Shown here piece after piece: positions 17,570 through 27,063 of a stretch of DNA of 43,837 bases (position 1 is the first letter of the stretch; the number at the start of each line of letters is the position of its first letter). The translations under genes and the position numbers were made by a program. The stretch covers positions 1 to 43,837 of the forward strand of contig CAZCLA010000027.1 in assembly GCA_964499285.1 (NCBI GenBank), read 5' to 3'. The notes beneath the pieces are model-generated. The model searched no databases. It worked only from the letters and a program-made list of their open reading frames with translations, and was not told where the DNA came from. This stretch comes from JAGFIY01 sp964499285 (GTDB taxonomy: Bacteria > Bacteroidota > Ignavibacteria > Ignavibacteriales > Melioribacteraceae).

Positions 17570-17658
17570 ACAATAAAAATTTAATTATTTGTTAAAAGAT
17601 AATGTTTTTTATCGAAAAGAGTTTTAATTTTGACTCAAAATCAAAGTAAAGAGGTTGA

Positions 17659-19248
17659 ATGCTGAATTATATTTGGGCTGCGATGCTGATTCTCGGCATC
17701 GGTATGGCGATTTCAATCGATTTTTATAATGAACAGACCGATAAATTCCCAAACGATAAAACCATCAATTGTGAATTTGTTGTTGATTCAACAAATCTCT
17801 CGAACGGATATCTAAAAATTAATACCGACGAACTGAAAAAATATTTTGGTGAAGAATATAAACAAGATGAGGTTTTCAAAATTAAAAATTGGGGAGGATC
17901 TCAGAAAAATGAATTTGTCCTTTTTGTTGCTCAACGAAATTCAAAAATATTTAAGGAGATAGCAGCAGCCTCCGGGGAAGCGAATGAAATAAATGTTGAA
18001 GTTGTTTCGTCGTTTACACCAAATAAAACTTATCAAAAATTTAAAATTCAATTTGAAAAGATTAGCTTTGTTAAACTGCGTGAGGTTACAAATGCGGCGA
18101 TAGATTACTCCAAAACAGCAGTTACTATTGCCATAGGTTTAATTGGAATAATGGCACTCTGGCTTGGTATAATGAGGATTGCCGATAAATCCGGTTTTAT
18201 AAAAATAATAGCTTCCATTGTGCGACCAATTACAAAATTTCTTTTTCCATCGGTTCCGTCGGATCACCCGGCAATCGGTGCCATTGTTATGAATATTTCC
18301 GCGAATATGCTTGGGCTCGGTAATGCAGCAACACCATTCGGAATTAAAGCAATGGAAGAATTAAACACACTGAACGAAAATAAGGACACAGCCACCAACG
18401 CAATGTGTATGTTTCTTGCGGTTAACACTGCAGGATTGACACTCATTCCAGCAACAGCAATAGCTATAAGAGCTGCATCCGGAAGTAATGATCCGGCAAT
18501 AATCATTGGAACATCGATTTTCGGTGCAAGTTGTGCTACTTTGACCGGAATTGTATCAGCAAAAATTTTTGAAAAGTTCAGTCGCAAAAGAGAAAATTTA
18601 ACCGTTCATGCGGATAAAATAAAAGTTAAAGATTTTCTGATTTTCTTTTTGATTTTATTGGTCCCGGCTGTGATTCTTGCTTTCCTTTTTGGGACGGGAA
18701 ACGCTTCCGAAAATTTCAAATCGATAATTCAATTTGCTGCAGTGCTTGCAATTCCATTGATAATTATTCTTTTTGTTCTTTTTGGAATGATAAAGAAAAT
18801 TAAGGTATATGAAGAATTTGTTGAAGGGGCTAAAGAAGGGTTTAATATTGCAGTTAAAATCATTCCTTATCTTGTCGCAATGCTTGTAGCCATTGGGATT
18901 TTCAGAGCCGGGGGCGCAATGGACCTTGTTGTAACTGTACTGACACCAATTACAAATTTAATTGGAATGCCTGCCGAAGTGATGCCGATGGCACTAATGC
19001 GTCCGTTATCCGGCAGTGGATCGATCGGCTTAATGACGGAGTTAATGACGATTCATGGAGCAGATACATTTATCGGTGTTCTTTCGTCTACAATACTCGG
19101 AAGTACCGAAACCACTTTTTATGTTCTCGCGGTTTATTTTGGAGCTGTTAATATATCAAAGACCAGGCATGCATTAACTGTCGGCTTGTTAGCCGATATT
19201 GCCGGAATATTAGGTGCGTTATTTATTGTTAAAATATTATTCGGATAA
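17659..19248 (+). CDS. SpmA-SpmB fusion, nucleoside-recognition (Gate) protein
   Basis: A 529-residue membrane protein in which the two spore-maturation-type proteins SpmA and SpmB are fused. The N-terminal hydrophobic segment is followed by an extracytoplasmic stretch (about 25-135), then the first Gate domain (GIMALWLGIMRIADKSGF, then NMLGLGNAATPFGIKAM) and the second (GFNIAVKIIPYLVAMLVAIG, then ALMRPLSGSGSIGLM and STETTFYVLAVYFG). Fused forms are common in Bacteroidota-like, non-sporulating bacteria; the substrate is not established. AGAGG precedes the ATG. The next gene starts 3 nt after the stop, so they share an operon. Confidence 0.9.
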   Translation: MLNYIWAAMLILGIGMAISIDFYNEQTDKFPNDKTINCEFVVDSTNLSNGYLKINTDELKKYFGEEYKQDEVFKIKNWGGSQKNEFVLFVAQRNSKIFKEIAAASGEANEINVEVVSSFTPNKTYQKFKIQFEKISFVKLREVTNAAIDYSKTAVTIAIGLIGIMALWLGIMRIADKSGFIKIIASIVRPITKFLFPSVPSDHPAIGAIVMNISANMLGLGNAATPFGIKAMEELNTLNENKDTATNAMCMFLAVNTAGLTLIPATAIAIRAASGSNDPAIIIGTSIFGASCATLTGIVSAKIFEKFSRKRENLTVHADKIKVKDFLIFFLILLVPAVILAFLFGTGNASENFKSIIQFAAVLAIPLIIILFVLFGMIKKIKVYEEFVEGAKEGFNIAVKIIPYLVAMLVAIGIFRAGGAMDLVVTVLTPITNLIGMPAEVMPMALMRPLSGSGSIGLMTELMTIHGADTFIGVLSSTILGSTETTFYVLAVYFGAVNISKTRHALTVGLLADIAGILGALFIVKILFG

Positions 19249-19251
19249 AAA

Positions 19252-20211
19252 ATGAAAATGGTTTTCTTCTTTAATGAACTTCCCGGTGAAGCAGGGAATT
19301 GGCTTAAGTCGAAAGGTTATTCAGTTCAAATTTTAGATCGAAAAATTGTGGGAAACAGCAAGAGATTAATTCCTTTGCTTAAAAATGCAGATGCAATCAT
19401 ACCGCTGCTTGTTGATAAAGTTGATAAGGAGCTAATCGATGGAATGATGAAATGCAAGATAATCGCAAATTATGCAGCTGGGTACAATAACATCGATGTT
19501 GAATATGCTTTTGAGAAAAATATTTTAGTCACCAACACACCAAATATTTTAACAGATACGACGGCGGACATAGCAATCGGGCTTCTTCTTGCATGCGCTA
19601 GAAAGTTTATTCAAGGTGATAGATTTATGCGAGGTTCGAAGTTTAAAGGATGGATGCCGGATTTGATGCTTGGACATGACTTGAGAAACAAAATTTTCGG
19701 TGTTGTGGGAGCAGGAAGGATAGGTAAAGCTGCGGCAATAAGAGCCAAGGCTTTTGGATGTAAAATTATTTTCTACAGCCGTACAACAAAACCTGAATTT
19801 GAAAAAGAACTCGACGCGAAAAGAGTTTCGCTAAATTACCTGATGAAAAATGCCGATTTTATAAGTCTTCATATTCCATCAACACCTAAAACTTATCATT
19901 TGATAGATAAAGAAAAACTGAGCCTTATGAAGCCGGATGCAATATTGATAAATACGGCGCGTGGAGAAGTTGTTGATGAAAAATATTTGATCAAAATGTT
20001 GAGAAAGAATAAAATATTTGCTGCCGGTTTTGATGTATATGAAGGTGAACCAATAGTCAATTCCGAACTTTTTAAATTGGATAACGTGGTTCTGCTTCCA
20101 CATATAGGCAGCGCAACTTTGGAAACCCGTTCAGAAATGGCTATGTTGTGCGCCAAAAATGTTCATTTAGTGCTTCAAAATAAAAAACCGCTGACTCCGG
20201 TCAACATATAA
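19252..20211 (+). CDS. D-2-hydroxyacid dehydrogenase, glyoxylate-reductase-like
   Basis: A 319-residue NAD(P)-dependent D-isomer 2-hydroxyacid dehydrogenase. The Rossmann signature GAGRIG is at 153-158. Catalytic residues are present: arginine in NTARGEVVDE (R237), glutamate in DVYEGEP (about 264-266) and histidine in PHIGSAT (H284). The N-terminal YAAGYNNID and TDTTADIAIGLLL segments match glyoxylate/hydroxypyruvate reductases, so that substrate class is likely but unproven. It follows the SpmA-SpmB gene by 3 nt. Confidence 0.92.
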   Translation: MKMVFFFNELPGEAGNWLKSKGYSVQILDRKIVGNSKRLIPLLKNADAIIPLLVDKVDKELIDGMMKCKIIANYAAGYNNIDVEYAFEKNILVTNTPNILTDTTADIAIGLLLACARKFIQGDRFMRGSKFKGWMPDLMLGHDLRNKIFGVVGAGRIGKAAAIRAKAFGCKIIFYSRTTKPEFEKELDAKRVSLNYLMKNADFISLHIPSTPKTYHLIDKEKLSLMKPDAILINTARGEVVDEKYLIKMLRKNKIFAAGFDVYEGEPIVNSELFKLDNVVLLPHIGSATLETRSEMAMLCAKNVHLVLQNKKPLTPVNI

Positions 20212-20236
20212 TATTTTTAATGTGAGAATTTTTGGA

Positions 20237-22492
20237 ATGATCAAATCTATTTTGATTCTTTTTATTGTATTTCCCGTGGTTTTATCATCACAGACTTGGA
20301 TTTCGGGAAAAGTCAGCGATTCCCATTTTACATCATCGGGAATTTGGGATGTTGAAGTAACACTTTCTTATGCTGATAACGAATTTGGTGTCATAGCGCG
20401 CGATACCACTGATATTGAAGGATTTTTCAGTTTTGATTTTATTACCGGAATCCGTGATCAAATCAAACCTTCGAATTATATGCTTTCTCAAAACTATCCG
20501 AATCCATTTAATCCGGCAACAAATATAGAATTTTATTCACCCGTTTTTGATCAGTATATTCTTGAGATTTTCGACGCACTCGGAAGGAGAGTTGGATATA
20601 ATAATTTTTCGGGACAGGGAGGGCATAAATTTCATATTTCAGATCTTGGTAGTTCGGGAGTCTATTATTATAGAATTTCAAGTGAAAGTTTTTCTCAAAC
20701 AAAAAAAATGATTTTGCTTGATGGAGGAAATAATTCTTCAGTTTCGATAAATCATTCACCCGGAGTTTCAAGTTCCTTAGCAAAATTTGCATCGAATGAT
20801 TCGCTTAAATTTGAGTTTGTTTCACTCAACACAACAACATTCGGTAAAAAAGGAAGATACCAGCCGTTAACAATTGTTCGACCCGGACAGACAACAAGTG
20901 TAGAAGTTAATTTGACACAGATTCCGACTGAATTTGATTATGCTATCACCGGTAAGGTTTTTCTAAGTCCCTCGAGCGCGTCTCCGCCGGGAACGGATGT
21001 AATTTTATACGGTGATTTGGAATTGCTGACAGCCACAGTTACAAACAGCGCAGGAAGATTTAATCATTCTTTCTCGGCTGCTCACTTTATTGATCCCAAA
21101 GGATCAAGTGATTTTGAACCGCCTTACACTATCATTAAAGCAGAAATAGCACGGGCAAACGTTAATGGCGCAACTTTTCAAGAATCTGCATTGAGTGAAT
21201 CAATTGACTTTGGGAATTTATATGTCTCTCAAATTCCAATCACTAAAACAGGCTCACTCTCAAATATTTTAGTGGTTGATCAGGAGAGCAGCCCGGTGGA
21301 AAATGCAACAGTAATAATTGAAGGTATTGGAATCGATCAACAGACTTATCTTACAAACTCAAACGGAATCGCAGAAGGTGAGTTTGATTTTTGGGGCTAT
21401 GAATTTGATGATCAAAATTATCGAGCGGTTCCTGAACAAGCTGTACTGGGTGCAACCAAAAACAGTTTTATTCCGAATGAGATTTTGATAGATCCTTTCA
21501 TTTCAAATATCAGCGATAGAACAATCGCCATCGAAAGAATAAATAATATGGTCAACTACCAATTTGTTTTTAAGAATTATGAGTTGAATGAGCAGGAATT
21601 GAGTACCGCATTTTTTATAAAAACCAGCGATGGGATGGTTCGCGAATTTTCCGGTACTAACACTCAAGTTGAGATCGAGATTGAAAATCATCTTTCCACT
21701 GAAGTTAAAATATGGATGGCCGATTATGTCTATCTCGATTATCAAAAAATAGGTGCACTGACAAAATCCGACGGCAGAATTATTTCTTATTCTCATAGAA
21801 AAGTTGATCAATCACTCGACACTCTTACAACTGATCTTCCAACTCTTCAATCAAGCGGAATTGTAAAAAATTATTTGCTGCCTAAAATAATTAATCAATC
21901 GGACAGTGTAATTTTTATTGAAAACGGTGCAGTTCAAGATATTGTTGCAGGACTGCCAGGTGTTTCAAACCGAGTTATAGGTTTTAAACCAACTGCTGCA
22001 ACAAATGAAAAAGTTGAGATATTTTTGTTCAAAAATTTTCTGAATGATACAACAAAAATTGTCCCAGATACATTATTAAACCGAATTCAGAATTTAGCAG
22101 CACTTTATTGGGGAGTTCCAAATAGTTTCGGCTCTACTTTCAAAATCGTTGACGACATCACAAATGATATCGATTATCAATCTGCAGTCTCTCGGGGTTC
22201 AGATTATATTGAATTATGGCTCGATGAAGTGAATCCTTCATCAACAGATTTTTCTTTCGATTTGGGAGAAAGTAGGATACTTTATTCGAAACTTTTCATA
22301 AATAAGGGCGAAAGTGCTGCAAAAACAGCCTCGTTGGTTGCACAAGTTTCAACCTCTTCATTTGAACCGCAGAACACATCTATCGTTAGTTACTTTTTTG
22401 ACGAAAATACACAGTCAAACACTCCATTTTATTCTTTTGTAAAAAGATTAAATGAAAAATTAAGCGGACTCATTTACAAAGCAAGTAAATAA
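20237..22492 (+). CDS. Large secreted protein with internal T9SS-like domain
   Basis: About 751 residues. ATG at 20237 is preferred to an in-frame GTG at 20222, since it gives a normal signal peptide (MIKSILILFIVFPVVLSSQ). Residues 20-75 look like a carboxypeptidase-regulatory-type beta domain. Counting from the GTG, residues 86-168 contain a complete type-A T9SS sorting-like domain: LSQNYPNPFNPATNIEFYSP, IFDALGRRV, GVYYYRIS and QTKKMILL. In ordinary T9SS cargo this domain ends the protein, but here almost 590 residues follow, with at least two more carboxypeptidase-regulatory-like beta domains and no second sorting tail. The remaining C-terminal part is not recognised. Function unknown. Confidence 0.75.
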   Translation: MIKSILILFIVFPVVLSSQTWISGKVSDSHFTSSGIWDVEVTLSYADNEFGVIARDTTDIEGFFSFDFITGIRDQIKPSNYMLSQNYPNPFNPATNIEFYSPVFDQYILEIFDALGRRVGYNNFSGQGGHKFHISDLGSSGVYYYRISSESFSQTKKMILLDGGNNSSVSINHSPGVSSSLAKFASNDSLKFEFVSLNTTTFGKKGRYQPLTIVRPGQTTSVEVNLTQIPTEFDYAITGKVFLSPSSASPPGTDVILYGDLELLTATVTNSAGRFNHSFSAAHFIDPKGSSDFEPPYTIIKAEIARANVNGATFQESALSESIDFGNLYVSQIPITKTGSLSNILVVDQESSPVENATVIIEGIGIDQQTYLTNSNGIAEGEFDFWGYEFDDQNYRAVPEQAVLGATKNSFIPNEILIDPFISNISDRTIAIERINNMVNYQFVFKNYELNEQELSTAFFIKTSDGMVREFSGTNTQVEIEIENHLSTEVKIWMADYVYLDYQKIGALTKSDGRIISYSHRKVDQSLDTLTTDLPTLQSSGIVKNYLLPKIINQSDSVIFIENGAVQDIVAGLPGVSNRVIGFKPTAATNEKVEIFLFKNFLNDTTKIVPDTLLNRIQNLAALYWGVPNSFGSTFKIVDDITNDIDYQSAVSRGSDYIELWLDEVNPSSTDFSFDLGESRILYSKLFINKGESAAKTASLVAQVSTSSFEPQNTSIVSYFFDENTQSNTPFYSFVKRLNEKLSGLIYKASK

Positions 22493-22518
22493 GAACATAT
22501 ATCCATTAAAAATATTGA

Positions 22519-22549
22519 AAATCCGACAAAATAATTTGTAGGACTTTTA
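22519..22549 (+). terminator. Probable intrinsic terminator
   Basis: TCC-g-ACAAA pairs with TTTGT-a-GGA around ATAA (22522-22543), followed by CTTTTAT. One internal mismatch makes it only moderately convincing. It would end the gene finishing at 22492. Confidence 0.4.
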
Positions 22550-22596
22550 TATCTTTGATTTACAAATCCTGTACTCAGTAAAATTTCGGAGATTTT

Positions 22597-23889
22597 ATGC
22601 CAAGAACAATAGCCATCAGAAGAGAGGATAAAAACATTTGGGAAAAAAGAGTGCCTCTAATTCCTGAACACTTAAAAGAAATAATAAAAGAAAATAATAT
22701 CGAAGTAATAGTTCAACCATTTGAAAGACGTGCATTTAAAGATGAAGAATTTGCAGATGCAAATACTATTTTAAGCGAGGATTTAAGCAAAAGTAAAATT
22801 GTATTCGGAGTTAAAGAAATTCCGATCAATCTTATAGAAAATGATAAGGTTTATATTTTCTTTTCGCACACGATCAAAGGTCAGGCTTATAATATGCCGC
22901 TTCTTAAAAAAATAATAGATTCAAAATCGACTTTGATCGATTATGAATGTATTCTGGATAACACGGGAAAACGCTTGGTATTTTTCGGTAAATTTGCCGG
23001 ATTAGCTGGGATGATCGATGGAGTTCATGCTATGGGAAAAAGATATAATGCCCTGGGTTTTGAAACTCCCTTCCAAACAGTCGAACAAGCTTATAATTAT
23101 TTTGATCTGGATGAAGCAAAAAATGCAATTACGAGTGTTGGAGAAAAAATTAAAGCAGACGGACTCCCAAAGGAGATATGTCCTTTTGTTGTAGGAATAA
23201 GCGGCTACGGAAATGTATCTAAAGGCTCGCAGGAAATTTTGGATTTACTTCCGCATAAGGAAATTACGCCGGACGAGTTATTGAATTTATCGGGTGCAGA
23301 AAATAAAACAATTTACAAAGTCGTTTTCAAAGAACAGCATATGTTCGCACGTAAAGACGGAACTGAATTTAATCTTAAAGATTATTTTAATCATCCAGAA
23401 AAATATTTATCCAAATTTGATATTTATTCGGACAAACTTAGCGTGCTGGTAAATGCAATATTTTGGCATGATAAATGTCCGCGTTTGGTAACAAAAGACT
23501 ATGTCAAAAATAGGACATCCGAGAAACTGCAGCTTGTTGTTGATATCACTTGCGATATAAATGGATCGATAGAATTTACGGAGAAAGCAACCGAACCGGA
23601 CAATCCAACTTATGTTTACAATCCGGATATGGATAAAATAATCGACGGTTATGAAGGGAAAGGTGTAGCTGATCTTGCTATTGATAATCTTCCAGCTGAA
23701 CTTCCGAAGAATTCCTCGAAAGAATTCAGCAAATCACTTAAACCATTTGTACCGGCAATTGCAAATGCTGATTATAACTCGTCGCTCGAAAGATCTAATC
23801 TTCCTGAAGAGATAAAACAAGCTGTTATAGTTTATAACGGTGAATTGACAGAGAAATATAAATATTTGAAAGAATTCTTAAATGATTAA
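22597..23889 (+). CDS. Lysine-ketoglutarate reductase-like protein
   Basis: A 430-residue protein of the alanine dehydrogenase/PNT N-terminal family, closest in style to the lysine-ketoglutarate reductase domain of aminoadipic semialdehyde synthase, which condenses lysine with 2-oxoglutarate to saccharopine. Diagnostic are IAIRREDKNIWEKRVPL at the N-terminus, FSHTIKGQAYNMPLL, and FGKFAGLAGMIDGVHAMG followed by SVGEKI. The NAD-binding region GISGYGNVSKGS is recognisable. CGGAGA precedes the ATG. The last 8 nt overlap the next gene. An ALDH7-type dehydrogenase at 33364 would act two steps later in the same lysine route; no saccharopine dehydrogenase is seen here. Confidence 0.85.
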   Translation: MPRTIAIRREDKNIWEKRVPLIPEHLKEIIKENNIEVIVQPFERRAFKDEEFADANTILSEDLSKSKIVFGVKEIPINLIENDKVYIFFSHTIKGQAYNMPLLKKIIDSKSTLIDYECILDNTGKRLVFFGKFAGLAGMIDGVHAMGKRYNALGFETPFQTVEQAYNYFDLDEAKNAITSVGEKIKADGLPKEICPFVVGISGYGNVSKGSQEILDLLPHKEITPDELLNLSGAENKTIYKVVFKEQHMFARKDGTEFNLKDYFNHPEKYLSKFDIYSDKLSVLVNAIFWHDKCPRLVTKDYVKNRTSEKLQLVVDITCDINGSIEFTEKATEPDNPTYVYNPDMDKIIDGYEGKGVADLAIDNLPAELPKNSSKEFSKSLKPFVPAIANADYNSSLERSNLPEEIKQAVIVYNGELTEKYKYLKEFLND

Positions 23890-24481
23890 TAAAATATTTT
23901 CAACCTTCTTTTTGTTCTCCTCGATATTGATTTTTTACTCGTGCGGTGAGGATGATGAAAAAATCCGGGTTCCTTTCCCGGTTGATACATCATTAGTTTC
24001 GATTATTTATGAAAATGAAGAACTTGGTATTAAACTCAATCCTCCAAAAAGTTGGGAATTAACTTCATCAGAATTTTCAGAAAAAATAATAGCACGTCTC
24101 TCGAAAACACGAACGGGATATGAATCATTTGTTTATCTCCCTAAAGTGTTATTTTATGACGAGGCAACAAAGGCAGTGTTGACTATCGGGAGTTTCAAAA
24201 CCACAACTGATAAGTCGAACTTTACCGGTGGATTTGAAGAATACTTAAATAATATCAGAACAAAATATCATAAAGACGAATACATGAATAAAAAAGTAAT
24301 AAATAATAGTACGGAATTTAATGTTCTTGAAATCGATTCTAAAAATCTTTTTTCTTATCAAATATTATTGAATAACAAAGCAGGTAATTTGATACGAGTA
24401 GAATATTCCTGCAGAAATGATTTCAAAAATAAGCTGCTCCCAGTAATAGAATCATCGATTGGTACAATATCGCTTTTGTAG
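23882..24481 (+). CDS. Hypothetical lipoprotein
   Basis: A 199-residue lipoprotein with the lipobox IFYSC (cysteine 21). The mature part begins with an acidic linker and includes ELGIKLNPPKSWELTSSEF, a 'P.gW' phrase common in small exported proteins that bind lipids or act as PsbP-like chaperones, but no family can be assigned. It overlaps the lysine-ketoglutarate reductase-like gene by 8 nt, so they are probably co-transcribed. Confidence 0.7.
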   Translation: MINKIFSTFFLFSSILIFYSCGEDDEKIRVPFPVDTSLVSIIYENEELGIKLNPPKSWELTSSEFSEKIIARLSKTRTGYESFVYLPKVLFYDEATKAVLTIGSFKTTTDKSNFTGGFEEYLNNIRTKYHKDEYMNKKVINNSTEFNVLEIDSKNLFSYQILLNNKAGNLIRVEYSCRNDFKNKLLPVIESSIGTISLL

Positions 24482-24622
24482 TTTTATTTGATTATAGATT
24501 ACTGCTTACCTTTAATTTATTTTGAAAGATGCGTAATTTTCGAACCGGAATTCGTGGCTTTGCATCTTATTTATGCATTCTTTGTAACTAATTGAATTAT
24601 TATAAAAATACAGGACTTATTG

Positions 24623-26851
24623 ATGACTGATTATAAAATTATTTGGACTAAAATTGACGAAGCACCTGCTTTGGCGACTTATTGTTTATTACCGGTGGTT
24701 AATGCATTTGCAAAAGGAACAGCGGTTGAGCTAGAAACAAAAGACATCTCACTTGCGGGAAGAATTATTGCAAACTTCCCGGAGAGACTGACCGATGAGC
24801 AAAAGATACCCGATTACTTGGAAGAACTTGGTCGATTAGCAAAAACTCCCGAAGCCAATATTATCAAACTTCCTAACATCAGCGCTTCAGTACCGCAGCT
24901 TCAAGCGGCAATTAAAGAATTACAAAAAAAAGGTTATGATATACCCGACTATCCCGAAGAACCAAAAACAGATGAAGAAAAAGAATTACAGAAAAGATTT
25001 GCAAAAGTACTTGGCTCTGCAGTAAATCCAGTTCTGCGTGAAGGCAATTCGGATAGAAGACCTGCCGCTGCAGTAAAAGAGTTCGCCAAAAAACATCCGC
25101 ACAAAATGATGAAACCGTGGCCTGAATCCGGTTCAAAAGCACGCGTTGCACATATGAGCGAAAAAGATTTCTACGGTTCGGAAAAATCGACAACTATTGC
25201 GGAAGCGTGTGATGTAAAATTTGAATTTGTAAACAAAGACGGTAAAACTGAAATCCTAAAAGAGAAATTGCCGTTGATGAAGAATGAAGTTATTGATGCC
25301 GCTGTTATGAATGTAGCAGCATTAAGAAAATTTTATACCGAACAAATTGAACAAGCAAAGAAAGACGATGTACTTCTTTCTCTTCACTTGAAAGCTACGA
25401 TGATGAAAGTATCCGATCCGGTTATGTTCGGACACGCGGTATCGGTTTATTACAAAGATGCTCTCGAAAAACACGCAGACACCTTGAAAGAAATCGGTGC
25501 AAATGTAAACAGCGGTATAGCCGATGTATTGGAAAAGTTGGAAAAACTTCCGGAAGATAAACGCAAAGAAATTGAAGCCGACATTAATAAAGTATATGAA
25601 ACACGTCCCGCTCTTGCTATGGTAGATTCACGTTATGGAATTACAAATCTGCATAGACCGAATGATATTATTGTTGATGCATCAATGCCGAACATTGTGC
25701 GGGACGGTGGTAAAATGTGGAATAAAAATGATGAACTTAAAGATACACTTGCGATGGTTCCCGATAGAAGCTACGCAACTATGTACAGAGAAATTATTGA
25801 GGATGCAAAGAAGAACGGACAGTTTGATCCGTCCACAATGGGTAATGTTTCCAACGTCGGTTTGATGGCAAAGAAAGCCGAAGAATACGGTTCGCACGAC
25901 AAAACTTTTATTGCTCCTGCGGAAGGAACAGTAAGAATTGTTAAAGCAAACGGCGAAGTTGTTTTGGAACAAACCGTTGAAAAAGGTGATATTTTTAGAG
26001 TCTGCCAAACAAAAGACGATGCAATTAAAGATTGGGTAAAACTTGCAGTAAACAGAGCTAAAGCAAGCGGTTCGCCTGCAGTATTTTGGCTTGATGATAA
26101 ACGCGGTCACGATGCCGAGATTATCAAAAAAGTAAATCAATATTTACACGAATATGATTTAACCGGATTGGAGATTAAAATATTAGCGCCGGTTGATGCA
26201 ATGAAATATACATTGGAAAGAGTTAGAAAAGGACTCGATACAATTTCCGTAACAGGTAACGTACTTCGAGATTACCTAACTGATCTATTCCCGATATTGG
26301 AACTTGGTACAAGCGCAAGAATGCTTTCGATTGTACCGTTGTTGAACGGAGGCGGATTATTTGAAACCGGTGCCGGCGGCTCGGCTCCCAAGCACGTTCA
26401 GCAATTTTTAAAAGAGGGTCACCTGCGTTGGGATTCACTCGGTGAATATTGCGCACTTGTCCCTTCACTTGAATTAGCCGCTGAAAAAACCGGTAATCCA
26501 AAAGCAAAAATTCTCGCCGAAGCACTCGATAAGGCAGTCGGCAAATACTTGGAAAATCAAAAAACTCCGTCGCGTAAAGTAAACGAATTAGACAACAGAG
26601 GCAGTTCATTCTATCTGACAATGTACTGGGCTGAAGAACTTGCAGCACAAGATAAAGACGAGGAGTTAAAGAATCGTTTCGCAAAAGTGGCTAAGGAATT
26701 AAAAGAGAACGAAGAAAAAATTAATCAAGAACTTCTCGCAGAGCAAGGCACTCCGGTTGATATAGGCGGTTACTACTTCCCGGATGATAATTTAGCCGAG
26801 CAGCAAATGCGTCCGAGTGCAACTTTTAATAAAATAATAGATTCGATGTAA
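24623..26851 (+). CDS. icd: NADP-dependent isocitrate dehydrogenase, monomeric type
   Basis: A 742-residue enzyme matching the monomeric isocitrate dehydrogenase class (about 740 residues), which oxidises isocitrate to 2-oxoglutarate with NADP+. Conserved stretches include SVPQLQAAIKELQKKGYD, LREGNSDRRPA, LSLHLKATMMKVSDPVMFGH, VDSRYGITNLHRPNDIIVDA and GGLFETGAGGSAPKHVQQF. ATG at 24623 is used in place of the adjacent TTG at 24620. A strong terminator follows at 26880-26911. Monomeric ICD is unrelated in fold-level sequence to the dimeric NAD/NADP forms, so the assignment is firm. Confidence 0.97.
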   Translation: MTDYKIIWTKIDEAPALATYCLLPVVNAFAKGTAVELETKDISLAGRIIANFPERLTDEQKIPDYLEELGRLAKTPEANIIKLPNISASVPQLQAAIKELQKKGYDIPDYPEEPKTDEEKELQKRFAKVLGSAVNPVLREGNSDRRPAAAVKEFAKKHPHKMMKPWPESGSKARVAHMSEKDFYGSEKSTTIAEACDVKFEFVNKDGKTEILKEKLPLMKNEVIDAAVMNVAALRKFYTEQIEQAKKDDVLLSLHLKATMMKVSDPVMFGHAVSVYYKDALEKHADTLKEIGANVNSGIADVLEKLEKLPEDKRKEIEADINKVYETRPALAMVDSRYGITNLHRPNDIIVDASMPNIVRDGGKMWNKNDELKDTLAMVPDRSYATMYREIIEDAKKNGQFDPSTMGNVSNVGLMAKKAEEYGSHDKTFIAPAEGTVRIVKANGEVVLEQTVEKGDIFRVCQTKDDAIKDWVKLAVNRAKASGSPAVFWLDDKRGHDAEIIKKVNQYLHEYDLTGLEIKILAPVDAMKYTLERVRKGLDTISVTGNVLRDYLTDLFPILELGTSARMLSIVPLLNGGGLFETGAGGSAPKHVQQFLKEGHLRWDSLGEYCALVPSLELAAEKTGNPKAKILAEALDKAVGKYLENQKTPSRKVNELDNRGSSFYLTMYWAEELAAQDKDEELKNRFAKVAKELKENEEKINQELLAEQGTPVDIGGYYFPDDNLAEQQMRPSATFNKIIDSM

Positions 26852-26855
26852 AAGG

Positions 26856-26883
26856 CAGAATTCAGAACACAGAATTCAGAATC
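26856..26883. repeat. Four heptanucleotide tandem repeats
   Basis: CAGAATT, CAGAACA, CAGAATT, CAGAATC in tandem, starting 5 nt after the icd stop and running into the terminator hairpin. Same 7-nt periodicity as the arrays at 209, 36701 and 43201, but different unit sequence. Confidence 0.75.
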
Positions 26884-26911
26884 CCGGTTCATAACTGAGC
26901 CGGGATTTTTT
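26880..26911 (+). terminator. Strong intrinsic terminator after icd
   Basis: Twelve-pair stem: AATCCCGGTTCA (26880-26891) with TGAGCCGGGATT (26896-26907), one G-T wobble, loop TAAC, then a T-run. Its sequence is closely related to the terminator at 28571-28600. Confidence 0.9.
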
Positions 26912-27063
26912 ATTGTGCTTTTTTGATGGTTATTCTTACCGAATATGTTTACCTTAAAATTATAAAGAGACCTTGTTGGCATAATTAAATTCTCCTATAC
27001 GCGGCAATATGAATTACCATATAAATTCAATTAAACAATTGAGTTACTTCGCAGGAGGGAAAA

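Noticed and set aside
25682..26684. Long antisense open frames within icd (25682-26140 and 26223-26684)
   Set aside because: They lie wholly opposite strongly conserved ICD coding sequence and encode no recognisable domain.
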